Counted from the stretch's first letter, positions 32,843 to 41,883 are shown. The stretch is DNA of 60,797 nucleotides from an uncultured Mediterraneibacter sp. (GCA_944384505.1 CALWTQ010000015.1:1-60797), one strand, 5' to 3'. Notes: generated by a model from the sequence alone, not told the origin. Made by a program: numbers and translations.

Positions 32843-34286
32843 TTTGTTTTTCCTCCGTAATCTTTATCTCAAGAATCCGCTTCGTGTCATTTCTCACCTG
32901 ATACGCCGCACTCATCCTTCTGCCCGGAATCCAGACTACATGGCTTCCGTCAGCAATCAGGGGCAGCATATTCCGCTCTTTCTGCGGAATTTTCTCGTTG
33001 ATAAAATATTCTTTCAGTTTCTTCCGGCTTCCCTTTTGATCCACTGTAAAAAAGTCTCCGGACCGTCGTGTCCTCACAGAAAGCCTATTTTTTATTATAT
33101 CATAATCAATCCATTTCGTGTAGCTTTTTTGCGGGATCTCTTCTGCGCCCAAAACGCCTGCATTCTCCGGAAAACTGCACTGTATCACAAGGCCTGTTCC
33201 GGGAATCGCAGTCTCTCCCGGGATGCAGAGCAGCACTTCCTGTTCAGATAGCCCGCGCATTCTTCCATTCTCCGGCGCATCTCCGGAAAGCCGGCGGCGG
33301 ATCCTCACCCCCTGGTAAGTCCTCTCCGCTCTCACTTTATCAGGGAGACACAGGTATCTTCCAGTCTGCAGTTCAAACAGTTCCCTCACCGCAGAGATGT
33401 GCGCCGAGCTGACGTCTCTCTCGCTTCCGGATACCTGCTCAATGCAGCGCTTCAACAGCTGGTTCTGCACGGCCGGCATCTCCTGGGCAAACATCTCCTT
33501 GCCGATCTCAAAGCCAGCGTCTTCGTCTGTATCATCCGTGTGCACGCAGCGCTCCCACGCCTGATCCACACCCTGTTCCAGATAGTCCCACACCTGGCGG
33601 GCCTGCCGGGAAAGCTCGTCAAGGTGCTTTACCACGCCCGCATTCACCTGTTCCTCCAGCATAGGCAGAATGTGATGGCGGATCCGGTTTCTTGTATAGC
33701 AGTCCTCCTGGTTCGTATGATCTTCCTTCCACAGGATTCCCTGCCTTCCCAGATATTCTTCAATCTGCTCCCTGGTAAACAGAAGCAGCGGCCGGATCCA
33801 CTTTCCGCGGACCGGTCGGATTCCGCACAGGCCTTTGATCCCGGTCCCCCTTGCGGCGTTCAGCAGAACCGTTTCCGCGTTGTCCTCCCGGTGATGGGCA
33901 GTCGCGATCTTCGTACATCCCTCTTCCCTGCACATCTCCTCAAAGGCCTCTCTCCGCGCCGTGCGCCCAGCCTCCTCAGTAGATTGTTTCCGTTTTCTGG
34001 TAATTAATTCCACATCCTTGTGAAAAACACGGCACGGCACGCCCAGCGCTTCACACAGCTCCTCAACATACCGCTCATCCGCATCCGCATCCACACCGCG
34101 CAGCCCGTGGTTCACATGGCAGACCCTCACCTCAAATCCCAGAGATTCCCGCAGGGCGCAGAGCACAAAAAGCAGGCATACCGAATCAGCTCCTCCCGAT
34201 ACGCCTGCTGCCACAATGTCGCCCTCATCAATCATGCCATATGCTTTAATATATTTTTCAATTTCCCGTTCTTCACTTCTCATCAT
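32826..34286 (-). CDS. tilS: tRNA(Ile)-lysidine synthase
   Basis: A 486-aa enzyme that converts the wobble C34 of the CAU-anticodon tRNA-Ile to lysidine, restoring isoleucine decoding. The PP-loop motif AGVSGGADSVCLLFVLCALR is near the N-terminus, then HVNHGLRG and ATAHHREDNAETVLLNAARG. The C-terminal TilS domain (about residues 390-470, SVRTRRSGDFF) is present. It heads tilS-hpt-ftsH-GH13-pdxY. It is separated from spoIIE by repeat copy 1, so its promoter must lie in or beyond that repeat. Confidence 0.95.
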   Translation of the reverse strand: MMRSEEREIEKYIKAYGMIDEGDIVAAGVSGGADSVCLLFVLCALRESLGFEVRVCHVNHGLRGVDADADERYVEELCEALGVPCRVFHKDVELITRKRKQSTEEAGRTARREAFEEMCREEGCTKIATAHHREDNAETVLLNAARGTGIKGLCGIRPVRGKWIRPLLLFTREQIEEYLGRQGILWKEDHTNQEDCYTRNRIRHHILPMLEEQVNAGVVKHLDELSRQARQVWDYLEQGVDQAWERCVHTDDTDEDAGFEIGKEMFAQEMPAVQNQLLKRCIEQVSGSERDVSSAHISAVRELFELQTGRYLCLPDKVRAERTYQGVRIRRRLSGDAPENGRMRGLSEQEVLLCIPGETAIPGTGLVIQCSFPENAGVLGAEEIPQKSYTKWIDYDIIKNRLSVRTRRSGDFFTVDQKGSRKKLKEYFINEKIPQKERNMLPLIADGSHVVWIPGRRMSAAYQVRNDTKRILEIKITEEKQNGRED

Positions 34287-34329
34287 ATGTCAACTATAAC
34301 CAATTCATTCCCAAAAGTAAAGTTAACTC

Positions 34330-35091
34330 CAGTTATTTAGCGCACTAACATTTTCTGTGACTCACGTCCGGAAGCGGAGCGGATGGTTTGCGATACGTAT
34401 TCTGTGAAAGGGGACAGCCGTGCGATGTTCCGTTCCAGAATCCGGAAAATCTAACAGGCCGAAGAGATGTTTAAAGGCAAAGCGGCGCTCCGGGCAACTC
34501 GCTGCGCTCAGACAATCCCTGCGCGCCGCTTAACAACATCTCTCCGCCCTTAAGCTTTTCAGCGGATTCCTCCAAAGTCACATCTTCCGGCTGTCTCCTT
34601 CCCCAGAAAGTTTACTCAAACCGTCCGCTCCGCTTCCTGCGTATTTCCAGACGGAAGTGTTATTGCCCTAAACAGGCTGAAACGCACAACTGGCGCGGCT
34701 TGAGGGCTTTTCGGCTGCGAAAGTCTTCCGGCCGCGCCTGCTTCTTCTGACAGCTATATATTCACTGACTTCCGGCTTGAAAAAGCCCAGAAAACAGCCC
34801 CATTTCGAGAAAGATTCTGCGGGGATGGAGGATGGCGACGGGCGCCTTCGGAAGGGGATTAGGGAAAGTTAAAGCTGCGGCGACAGACGTTAGGGCTGAC
34901 GGTGGAATTGTCTGAGCGGATGCGAGTTGTCCACCGTCAGTCCTTGCATTTAGTCTGCCGCCGCAGCTTTTAGTTTCACTTATCCCCTGTAGCGAAGCCC
35001 TGAGTCATCCTCCATCCCCGCAGAATACGCCTTAGAAATAGTCTCTGTTTTCGACCGTTTTGAACAAGGACGTTAGTGAACTAAATAGCTG
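34330..35091 (-). repeat. Composite palindromic repeat, copy 1 (B-C-A order)
   Basis: A full unit in reverse orientation: B palindrome 34330-34679, C hairpin 34680-34750, A palindrome 34751-35091. The ends are inverted repeats (CAGTTATTTAGCGCACTAAC at the left, GTTAGTGAACTAAATAGCTG at the right). A's stem is of subtype 1 (GCTGCGGCGACAGAC paired with GTCTGCCGCCGCAGC). The right end abuts the spoIIE stop codon at 35092. No conserved reading frame is present. It fills the whole gap between spoIIE and tilS. Confidence 0.9.
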
Positions 35092-36489
35092 TCATGCCCT
35101 CCAGATTCCAACGGCCAGCACTGTCATGTCATCCGCCGGTTCTTTCCCTGTCCAGGCCAGCACCTGTTCCAGCACATGGTGTGCCAGTTCTTTGGGATTG
35201 GAGATTTCCGTCCCCTGGATGATGGTCTCCAGCAGGATATCCTGTTCCCCCACCGGCAGCGCATCCAGCACGCCGTCTGTTACCATGATGACAAAGTCTC
35301 CGTCCTCCAGCTGTCTTTTGACGGAATCTATCTCGATCCGATTCATTACGCCGATCGGAAGGCTTGTGGAACTCAGATGCTCAACGTGATCTTTTTTCCT
35401 GATAAAGGTGGACGACGCACCTGCCTTGATGATCTCGCACTCTCCTGTATACAGGTCAAATACGGTCATGTCCACAGTGGAATAATGTATCTCCTCCCTT
35501 CCCATGACCAGGGTGGTGTTAATCATCTGGATCGCTGTTTTCTCCGGGAACCCCGCCTCAATCAACTCTTCCAGCAGTTCGATAACCAGGGTGCTCTCCC
35601 TGCATGCCTCTTCCCCGGAGCCCATTCCGTCAGAGAGGACAGCGCCGCGCCGTCCGCCCGGCATTTCCATCATGGAGAAATTGTCTCCGGAGATTTTTTC
35701 ACATCCTCTTCCGATACGCGCAGTTCCCTGCATGGTATAAAAGGCCGGCCCTTCCCGGCACACGACCGTTACATAACGGTTTCCCATCATCATAACACTG
35801 TCCCCCGGAAGCACGAAACGTCTCCCTGATATATCGGATACAGTTTTCACCACTTCCCTGACCGGTATCTTTTGCTTCCCCATGTTCCGGGCAGTGACAT
35901 GGATCTCATATCTCCCCTCACTATTCATAAAGAAATTTGTATACAGTACGCGAATCCCTTTCCGCTTCAGGGCTGTTACGATCTTCTTTTCCAGCCGTTC
36001 ATCTGAAAAGATACTCTGTTCCAGTTCCTTCGCGGCATTCTGAATCACGTCCGCGAATGTGTCGAGCTGGATAGCGCACCCCTCCCTGCTTCTTGCCAGC
36101 CGGTTCCCCCACATAATGTTCTGCCGCGCCGAATGGAATCCTGTAAGCATCTCGCGCAGGAACCGGGGAGCCATAATGCATTTCTGCATCAGCTTCCTCT
36201 TGACCTCTGTATTCAGCTCGTTCCCATACTGGTCCACAGCCGAAAGAATCTCATACCCCATCTGATAAGTATGTACAAAGTTTTCCCCCCAGCACCAGCC
36301 GCATTTCTCGCATTTCCCGCACACCTTTTCTTTTACCTCGGCAAACATCTCCTCAATCTCCTCCGAAGAAAAGGCCTGCCGCTTCTCCTCCAGTCCCATG
36401 AAAGTCTGCGAGAGCTGCCGGAGCGACCGGGAAAGCTTTTCAATCTGTTCGACATAAGGGCTCCCGTGCAATGCCTGTCCCTGATTCAT
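35092..36489 (-). CDS. spoIIE: SpoIIE-like PP2C phosphatase lacking the membrane domain
   Basis: The product is 465 aa. The C-terminal PP2C domain (about residues 255-465) is clear: GDNFSMMEMPGGRRGAVLSD, GMGSGEEACRESTLVIELLE, IMVTDGVLDALPVGEQD and DDMTVLAVGIW hold the metal-binding Asp residues. The N-terminal part is soluble and has a Cys cluster (VCGKCEKCGWCWGENF). Classical SpoIIE carries about 10 membrane segments before the phosphatase; none are present. The position after divIC and before tilS matches spoIIE. Its expected job is to dephosphorylate SpoIIAA and activate sigma-F in the forespore. The ATG at 36489 has AAAGGAAG upstream. Confidence 0.9.
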   Translation of the reverse strand: MNQGQALHGSPYVEQIEKLSRSLRQLSQTFMGLEEKRQAFSSEEIEEMFAEVKEKVCGKCEKCGWCWGENFVHTYQMGYEILSAVDQYGNELNTEVKRKLMQKCIMAPRFLREMLTGFHSARQNIMWGNRLARSREGCAIQLDTFADVIQNAAKELEQSIFSDERLEKKIVTALKRKGIRVLYTNFFMNSEGRYEIHVTARNMGKQKIPVREVVKTVSDISGRRFVLPGDSVMMMGNRYVTVVCREGPAFYTMQGTARIGRGCEKISGDNFSMMEMPGGRRGAVLSDGMGSGEEACRESTLVIELLEELIEAGFPEKTAIQMINTTLVMGREEIHYSTVDMTVFDLYTGECEIIKAGASSTFIRKKDHVEHLSSTSLPIGVMNRIEIDSVKRQLEDGDFVIMVTDGVLDALPVGEQDILLETIIQGTEISNPKELAHHVLEQVLAWTGKEPADDMTVLAVGIWRA

Positions 36490-36527
36490 AGTCTTGACTT
36501 CCTTTCTACCTATCGAAAATACAATTG

Positions 36528-36559
36528 AAAAAAGAACCCGGAAGCGTTCTTCCGGATTC
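36528..36559 (-). terminator. Terminator between divIC and spoIIE
   Basis: On the minus strand GAATCCGGAAG and CTTCCGGGTTC pair around a four-base loop and are followed by six T residues. It ends the hup-to-divIC transcript, so spoIIE should have its own promoter in the 40 bases before its start. TATCGAAAA at 36511-36519 resembles a Spo0A box with one mismatch (weak). Confidence 0.85.
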
Positions 36560-36607
36560 TTCATTAGTAATCTCTTTTTATCAGCCTGCCGCCTGATCTG
36601 GCATCAG

Positions 36608-36946
36608 CTATTGGGCAGGCTTGAATATAATCTCGTTCGGATCTACAAGATCCAGCTTATTTTCTGCGGTATCCTTAATATAATCGTCAGTCTTTACGTA
36701 CTCTTCGAATTCCTCCACTTCTTCAGCGCGCTCTTCTTCCTCGCTGATCTGTGCCTCAAGCTCCTTCTCCTGCTCCTTATACTGCGCATTCTTCGCCTGT
36801 AGTTTCACAGAACTGGCTGCGAGTACTCCGGTAAGGCATATCAGCACCAGGCAAATCAGAAAGACGCTCCTTCTGTGCTGGCGGAATCTGGTATTTTTCC
36901 TCCTCCTGCCCGGACGGCCTGTCCGTTTCCTTTTTGCATTATCCAT
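36608..36946 (-). CDS. divIC: Septum formation initiator, DivIC/FtsB family
   Basis: A 112-aa bitopic division protein: a basic cytoplasmic N-terminus, one membrane helix (SVFLICLVLICLTGVLAASS), then a coiled coil (QYKEQEKELEAQISEEEERA) and a short C-terminal tail with DDYIKDTAENKLDLVDPNEI. By homology it joins FtsL and DivIB in the division complex. Its position between yabQ and spoIIE is the conserved one. Confidence 0.93.
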   Translation of the reverse strand: MDNAKRKRTGRPGRRRKNTRFRQHRRSVFLICLVLICLTGVLAASSVKLQAKNAQYKEQEKELEAQISEEEERAEEVEEFEEYVKTDDYIKDTAENKLDLVDPNEIIFKPAQ

Positions 36947-37003
36947 TCATACTCACCCACTTATTGATCTGATTGTCTCTCCCCATTCAATGATACTGTT
37001 ATT

Positions 37004-37336
37004 CTATCCGCTTTTCCTGTGCTTTTCAAGTTTTTTCTTTCCCTTTACATATATTTTAGCCGCGGCCCTGGCGGCAGACATCCCCAGACCTCCCCCGCAC
37101 AACAGCCCGAACAGGAAAAAGCCGCGGATACTCCCATATGTTGTCTCATACATTTTCCAGAAAATGTACGCGCTCGCTCCCAGCCAGAAAATAATGTCTT
37201 CCACGCCTTCTGCCAGAGCACTGTGCCGGATCAGCCTGCGGAAGCAGGCACAGACTCCATAAGCCGCAAGAACGCTTATTCCCGTCAGGCAGGCATACAA
37301 AAATATTCTGGCCTCTGAGCTGATTCCAAGTATCAT
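37004..37336 (-). CDS. yabQ: Spore cortex biosynthesis protein YabQ
   Basis: A 110-aa membrane protein with about three hydrophobic segments (RIFLYACLTGISVLAAYGVC; DIIFWLGASAYIFWKMYETT; FFLFGLLCGGGLGM) and a basic tail. In B. subtilis YabQ sits in the forespore-surrounding membrane and is needed for cortex formation. AGGAG precedes its ATG. It is 9 bases from yabP. Confidence 0.9.
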   Translation of the reverse strand: MILGISSEARIFLYACLTGISVLAAYGVCACFRRLIRHSALAEGVEDIIFWLGASAYIFWKMYETTYGSIRGFFLFGLLCGGGLGMSAARAAAKIYVKGKKKLEKHRKSG

Positions 37337-37345
37337 ACTCCGCTC

Positions 37346-37630
37346 CTATTTAAACAGTTTTGTCAGAAATGTCTCCCCCTGCTTTCCCACAGGAGAACTG
37401 CTGGAGTATGCGATACTGTCAATATTTCCCGACAGATCCACCTCGCCTTTCTCTACAGTGAGTCGGTTTACATGCAGGTCTGTCCCTTTCACCATAAGCA
37501 TCCCCTGTTCTGTCTCCAGCAGGACCTCATTCAGGTCAAAGGAAAGAACATCAAGAACGCCTGTCACCATAGCGGACTTCCTGTTATTTACCACAAGTTT
37601 ATGTGTTTTTGCAATACGCTGCTCTTCCAT
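37346..37630 (-). CDS. yabP: Sporulation protein YabP
   Basis: A 94-aa YabP/YqfC-family protein: KTHKLVVNNRKSAMVTGVLD, SFDLNEVLLETEQGMLMVKG and LTVEKGEVDLSGNIDSIAYS. It is required with YabQ for spore cortex assembly in B. subtilis. The start at 37630 has GGGAG upstream; the longer frame to 37744 adds an unrelated N-terminus. Confidence 0.92.
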   Translation of the reverse strand: MEEQRIAKTHKLVVNNRKSAMVTGVLDVLSFDLNEVLLETEQGMLMVKGTDLHVNRLTVEKGEVDLSGNIDSIAYSSSSPVGKQGETFLTKLFK

Positions 37631-37750
37631 CCCTACTCCCTCCCAGATACGGCCCCAGGTTATCCCGTATGCGCCGCAGCTGTTCTGCCAGAGCGCGCAT
37701 TTAACCTGACGCCTGATTCTATATATATGAGAGGCAGTCCACATTTATTC

Positions 37751-37990
37751 CTAAAGATAGCGGAACATCTCTGCCGCGTCTTCTTTTTTTGTTGTATCCT
37801 GAAGTTTTAATACTTCTGCCTTCACGTTCTTTGTACCAAACTGAATCTCAATCACATCCCCGGGCTTTACCTGCACCGATGCCTTCGCAGGCCGTCCGTT
37901 GACTGTCACCCGCCCTGCGTCGCACGCCTCGTTCGCCACAGTGCGTCTTTTGATCAGCCTGGATACTTTCAGAAATTTGTCCAGACGCAT
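37751..37990 (-). CDS. rqcP: S4-domain RNA-binding protein RqcP (YabO/Hsp15-like)
   Basis: A 79-aa protein made almost wholly of one S4 domain: MRLDKFLKVSRLIKRRTVAN, ACDAGRVTVNGRPAKASVQV then KPGDVIEIQFG. In B. subtilis RqcP (YabO) works with RqcH to add alanine tails to stalled chains on 60S-like large subunits. It precedes yabP in the usual order. Confidence 0.93.
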   Translation of the reverse strand: MRLDKFLKVSRLIKRRTVANEACDAGRVTVNGRPAKASVQVKPGDVIEIQFGTKNVKAEVLKLQDTTKKEDAAEMFRYL

Positions 37991-38114
37991 ATACGTCTCC
38001 TTCCCTTCCTCAATGTAATGTTTTTATCTGCGCTGTACCTGCATCGCTTCCCCGCGCATTGCGGCGCACATTTCTTCTCAGCGCCACATTCTGCCGCCCG
38101 CAGCGCAGTGTCAG

Positions 38115-38151
38115 AAAAGGCACTTACAATGCGCCATGCATCGTAAGTGCC
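38115..38151 (-). terminator. Terminator of hup
   Basis: GGCACTTAC (38119-38127) pairs with GTAAGTGCC (38143-38151); the minus strand then reads TTTTCT. It may partly separate hup from rqcP. Confidence 0.8.
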
Positions 38152-38186
38152 TGTACATACTTTCTATCCGTTCTCAGTTCTCCGGA

Positions 38187-38459
38187 TTAGTTGATCGCAT
38201 CCTTTAAAGCTTTTCCTGCTTTGAATTTTGGAGCCTTGCATGCCTCAATCTTCATTGTCTTACCTGTCTGCGGATTTCTTCCCTCTCTTGCAGCTCTCTT
38301 GCTCACTTCAAATGTTCCAAATCCAACAAGCTGAACTTTCTCATCGTTCTTAAGCTGTTCTGTCACTACATCAATAAACGCCTTTAAAGCCTTTTCAGAA
38401 TCTTTCTTTGAAATTTCCGCCTTCTCGGCAATTGCTGTAATTAATTCTGTTTTGTTCAT
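38187..38459 (-). CDS. hup: HU family DNA-binding protein
   Basis: A 90-aa nucleoid protein: [20 protein letters not shown] at the N-terminus, dimer core [20 protein letters not shown] with the DNA-minor-groove Pro, and the C-terminal helix [10 protein letters not shown]. It bends and compacts DNA as a dimer. It has a consensus promoter at 38554-38582 and a strong ribosome binding site GAGGAGG. Confidence 0.97.
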   Translation of the reverse strand: MNKTELITAIAEKAEISKKDSEKALKAFIDVVTEQLKNDEKVQLVGFGTFEVSKRAAREGRNPQTGKTMKIEACKAPKFKAGKALKDAIN

Positions 38460-38553
38460 GGATAAATCCTCCTCTTCGTATCTGCATACAGTCTTATTCT
38501 AATGCTTAAAGGGGAATGCGCCTTCCGGCCGCGCATTTCCGCCTTTATGTACT

Positions 38554-38582
38554 GTTATAACGGTTTCCGGAGGCTTTGTCAA
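38554..38582 (-). promoter_or_regulatory. Sigma-A promoter of hup
   Basis: The minus strand reads TTGACA (38582-38577), 17 bases, TATAAC (38559-38554). The leader is about 85 bases. The -35 box lies five bases from the pgm stop. Confidence 0.8.
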
Positions 38583-38586
38583 GATT

Positions 38587-40269
38587 CTATTTCATCATTG
38601 GCTCCAAAGCCTGTGATAACTTATTCTTTTCTGCCTGTGCCTCCTCGAGATCCCTGCCGAGCGTTGTGTAATAAATCTTGATCTTCGGCTCTGTTCCGGA
38701 CGGGCGCACGATTACAGTGGCATTATTTTCCAGTTTGTAAATGAGCACATTTGCGGACGGCAGCCCGGTCTCCTCCGGTTTCGTATAATCCGTTACGGCC
38801 ACAACTTTGTAACCTGCAATCTCTGTCAGAGGCTCATTCCTAAGCTGCTGCATAATGCCTGCCATCTTGTCCATTCCGCTCAATCCCGGGAATTCAAAGC
38901 TGTCCACCTTGTTGAGATAGCGTCCGTACTGTGCATAGATCTCCTCCATCCTCTGCTTTAAGGAACTTCCGATACTTCTGTAGTAAGCCGCCATCTCGCA
39001 GATCAACATAGAACCGATCACCGCGTCTTTATCACGGACATAAGGGCCGGCCAGGTATCCGTAGCTCTCCTCAAAGCCGAAGATAAACCTGTCCACTTCA
39101 CCTGCCTGCTCAAGCTGTGCGATCTGATCCCCGATCCATTTGAATCCGGTGAGCACATTTCTCAGCTCCACACCGTAGTGTTCTGCAACCGCATCCGCCA
39201 GCGGAGTAGATACGATAGACTTCACCGCAACTGGTTTCTCCGGCATAGTTCCCTTCTCAATGCGCCCCGCGCAGATATAATCCAGGAGCAGCACTCCCGC
39301 TTCATTTCCGCTGACCAGCTCATAGGAACCGTCCGGACACTTCATGGCAATTCCAACACGATCCGCATCTGGGTCTGTCGCAAGCATCAGATCCGCCCCT
39401 GTCTCTTTTGCCAGGTTAAGCCCGAGCTCCAGCGCCTCAAAAATCTCCGGATTCGGATAACTGCACGTGGTAAAGTAGCCGTTCGGATACTCCTGCTCCG
39501 GAACAATCGTAATGTCAGTGATTCCAATATCTTTTAACACCTGTGTTACAGGTACAAGTCCCGATCCGTTCAGCGGGCTGTATACCAGTTTCAGTCCTGC
39601 GGTCTTACACAGTCCCGGGCGAACCTGGCGGGATTCAATAGCCTCATACAGCGCTTCCTTACAGTCGTCGCCGACGAAGCGAATCAGCCCTTCCTCAACG
39701 CCCCGGGCAAAGGACATATATTTCGCTCCTGTGAGCACGTCCGTCTTCTGAATCTCCTCGTACACGATAGCCGCCGCGTCGTCCGTCATCTGGCAGCCGT
39801 CCGGGCCATACGCCTTGTATCCGTTATACTTCGCAGGATTGTGGGAAGCTGTCACCATAACGCCCGCGTTGCAGTTATAATAACGTGTTGCAAAAGAGAG
39901 CGCCGGCACCGGCATCAGAGCATCGTAGATGCGCACCTTGATTCCATTGGCCGCCAGCACACCTGCCGCCGTCTTCGCGAATACATCGCTCTTTAACCGG
40001 CTGTCATAGCTGATCGCGACAGTCTGTGTTCCTCCCTGTGTTTTTACCCAGTTTGCAAGTCCCTGCGTCGCCTGGCGCACTACATAAATATTCATCCGGT
40101 TCGTTCCTGCTCCAAGCACTCCGCGGAGTCCCGCCGTCCCAAACTTTAACGCTACTGCGAAACGTTCCTTTATCTCTTCGTCTTTCCCTTCGATTCCGGA
40201 CAACTCCGGCTTCAGATCCGCATCCTCAAGATCCGCTGCCATCCAGCGCTTATACTCGTCCTGATACAT
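38587..40269 (-). CDS. Phosphoglucomutase/phosphomannomutase (alpha-D-phosphohexomutase)
   Basis: A 560-aa enzyme interconverting hexose 1- and 6-phosphates. Visible motifs are LKFGTAGLRGVLGAGTNRMN, the phosphoserine loop MVTASHNPAKYNGYKAYG, metal loop ATDPDADRVG, sugar loop FGFEESYGYL and phosphate loop IVRPSGTEPKIKIYY. It would supply glucose-1-phosphate to glgC. The ATG at 40269 has AGGAG 8 bases upstream. It is monocistronic, read from the promoter at 40332-40360. Confidence 0.94.
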   Translation of the reverse strand: MYQDEYKRWMAADLEDADLKPELSGIEGKDEEIKERFAVALKFGTAGLRGVLGAGTNRMNIYVVRQATQGLANWVKTQGGTQTVAISYDSRLKSDVFAKTAAGVLAANGIKVRIYDALMPVPALSFATRYYNCNAGVMVTASHNPAKYNGYKAYGPDGCQMTDDAAAIVYEEIQKTDVLTGAKYMSFARGVEEGLIRFVGDDCKEALYEAIESRQVRPGLCKTAGLKLVYSPLNGSGLVPVTQVLKDIGITDITIVPEQEYPNGYFTTCSYPNPEIFEALELGLNLAKETGADLMLATDPDADRVGIAMKCPDGSYELVSGNEAGVLLLDYICAGRIEKGTMPEKPVAVKSIVSTPLADAVAEHYGVELRNVLTGFKWIGDQIAQLEQAGEVDRFIFGFEESYGYLAGPYVRDKDAVIGSMLICEMAAYYRSIGSSLKQRMEEIYAQYGRYLNKVDSFEFPGLSGMDKMAGIMQQLRNEPLTEIAGYKVVAVTDYTKPEETGLPSANVLIYKLENNATVIVRPSGTEPKIKIYYTTLGRDLEEAQAEKNKLSQALEPMMK

Positions 40270-40331
40270 TTTTACCACTCCTGACATTCTCTTTATTGAT
40301 TTTTGGTAGAAAGTCGCAAAAATCTGGTTTT

Positions 40332-40360
40332 AATATACCATGTTTCCGGGAGAACAGCAA
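40332..40360 (-). promoter_or_regulatory. Sigma-A promoter of phosphoglucomutase gene
   Basis: The minus strand reads TTGCTG (40360-40355), 17 bases, TATATT (40337-40332), with TG one base upstream of the -10. Confidence 0.6.
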
Positions 40361-40391
40361 CAAATCTCTGGGAGAACTTTAAAGTTTATTC

Positions 40392-40859
40392 CAGCTATAA
40401 AGTTCAATAACTTCCACGTGTAAAACTTCCGAAAACAGAGACTATTCCAAAGACGTATTCTGCGGGGATGGAGGATGACTAAGGGCTTCGCTCCAGGAGA
40501 TAAGGGAAACTAAAAGCTGCGGCGACAGACTAAATGCAAGGGCTGACGGTGGACAACTCGCATCCGCTCAAACAATTCCACCGTCAGCCCTAACGTCTGC
40601 CACCGCAGCTTTAACTTTCCCTAATCTCCTTCCGAAGGCGCCCTTAGTCATCCTCCATCCCCGCAGAATTTTTCTCGAAATGGGGCTGTTTTCTGGGCCT
40701 TTCAAGGCGGGAGTCAGTGAATATATAGCTGTGAGTAGAAGCAGGCGAGGCCGGAAGACTTTCGTAGTCGAAAGTCCCCTTTCACAGAATACGTATCGCA
40801 AACCATCCCCTCCGCTTCCGGACGTGAGTCACGGGAAATGTTATTGCGCTAAATAGCTG
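40392..40859 (+). repeat. Composite palindromic repeat, copy 2 (internally deleted)
   Basis: A complete A palindrome (40392-40731) of stem subtype 1, then half of the C hairpin, then only the outer right arm of B ending GCGCTAAATAGCTG at 40859. Compared with copies 1 and 4 it lacks most of C and the left arm, tip and inner right arm of B. The junction falls at CCCCTTTCACAG. It occupies the space between the cotS-like gene (stop at 40867) and the phosphoglucomutase promoter. Confidence 0.88.
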
Positions 40860-40866
40860 TACTTCT

Positions 40867-41883
40867 CTACAGATGTAATGAAAATATTTCCTCCAGAAAC
40901 CCATATTTTTCCTCTGTCTGCCGGACCGCCAGCTCCAGCTTTTCTACATATTTTTCGGGGAGCCATGCCTTATTTGAGTGGTAATATGTGCTTGCTGTTT
41001 TCCAGTATTTTTCGGGATAGGCCAGGCAGACGGCAGTATATTCCAGCTCTCTTGGGCTGAGTTTTCTTTCCTGCGAATAGGCTTCCAGTATCTTCCGTCC
41101 GGTTTTTTGTTTCCAATGACACTTTTCCATGACTTTCCTTGTGAAATAATACAGATCCTGAACCTGAACGCCTGCATGTATCCGCTCAAACCCGGTCACC
41201 GCCATGTCCTCTTTCATCACAAGAAGATTATGGTAATTATAGTCCCCGTGCACCATACTCCCCTCACGTGACGCATCCTGCCAGAGCAGGAAGCTTTCTG
41301 TTCCTTCCATCTTTTTAAGAACTTTTTCCGCGATCTCATACATTGACTCAAAGCTCTCAAGGAAAAGCGCTTCGAACTCATTTTTCACTGTGCGTTTCCG
41401 TATAAATGTTCTCACTTTTTTCAGTTCCCGGTTATGCCTCCGGATCTCCTCCGCAGGGTCTCTCAGAGTACCTGCGCCTTCCAGATGGTACGTCCTGTCT
41501 GGATCCCACAGCTCTTGTTTTCCGAGTTCCCTGTGAAGAACGGCAAGCTTCATCGCGGCCTGCTCCATCTCCTCTTCCTGCCGGATATCACACTCTTTCC
41601 CCGGATACCACTTTTTCAGCATATAAGTCCTGCCTTCCCTGGAAGTAACAAGTAGTTCTCCATCCCGCGTGAATACCGGCGTATCAACTTTCAGTGTCCC
41701 CTGCCCTTCAATATAGCTGAGCACAGCATACAATAAGGGGGCGCGCCGCGCGGACACCTTCGTCTCTTTCAGCAGCATCGTCCCCTCATTTGTATCGCAA
41801 AAAAACGCACCCCTGATTCTGCGGGTGCCTTTTACCTCGATCTCATACCGCTCCAGCACTTCAAGTTCATATTCTTCCCTCAT
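40867..41883 (-). CDS. CotS-like spore coat kinase-fold protein (possible pseudokinase)
   Basis: A 338-aa protein of the CotS/HSK2-like phosphotransferase family: YMLKKWYPGKECDIRQEEEM, RRHNRELKKVRTFIRKRTVK (typical of CotS) and the catalytic-loop motif MVHGDYNYHNLLVMKED. The next segment, where relatives have a metal-binding IDFD, reads AVTGFERIHAG, so the Asp is missing. It may be a structural or pseudo-kinase component of the spore coat. The start codon follows GGGGG. Its stop is seven bases from repeat copy 2. Confidence 0.8.
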   Translation of the reverse strand: MREEYELEVLERYEIEVKGTRRIRGAFFCDTNEGTMLLKETKVSARRAPLLYAVLSYIEGQGTLKVDTPVFTRDGELLVTSREGRTYMLKKWYPGKECDIRQEEEMEQAAMKLAVLHRELGKQELWDPDRTYHLEGAGTLRDPAEEIRRHNRELKKVRTFIRKRTVKNEFEALFLESFESMYEIAEKVLKKMEGTESFLLWQDASREGSMVHGDYNYHNLLVMKEDMAVTGFERIHAGVQVQDLYYFTRKVMEKCHWKQKTGRKILEAYSQERKLSPRELEYTAVCLAYPEKYWKTASTYYHSNKAWLPEKYVEKLELAVRQTEEKYGFLEEIFSLHL

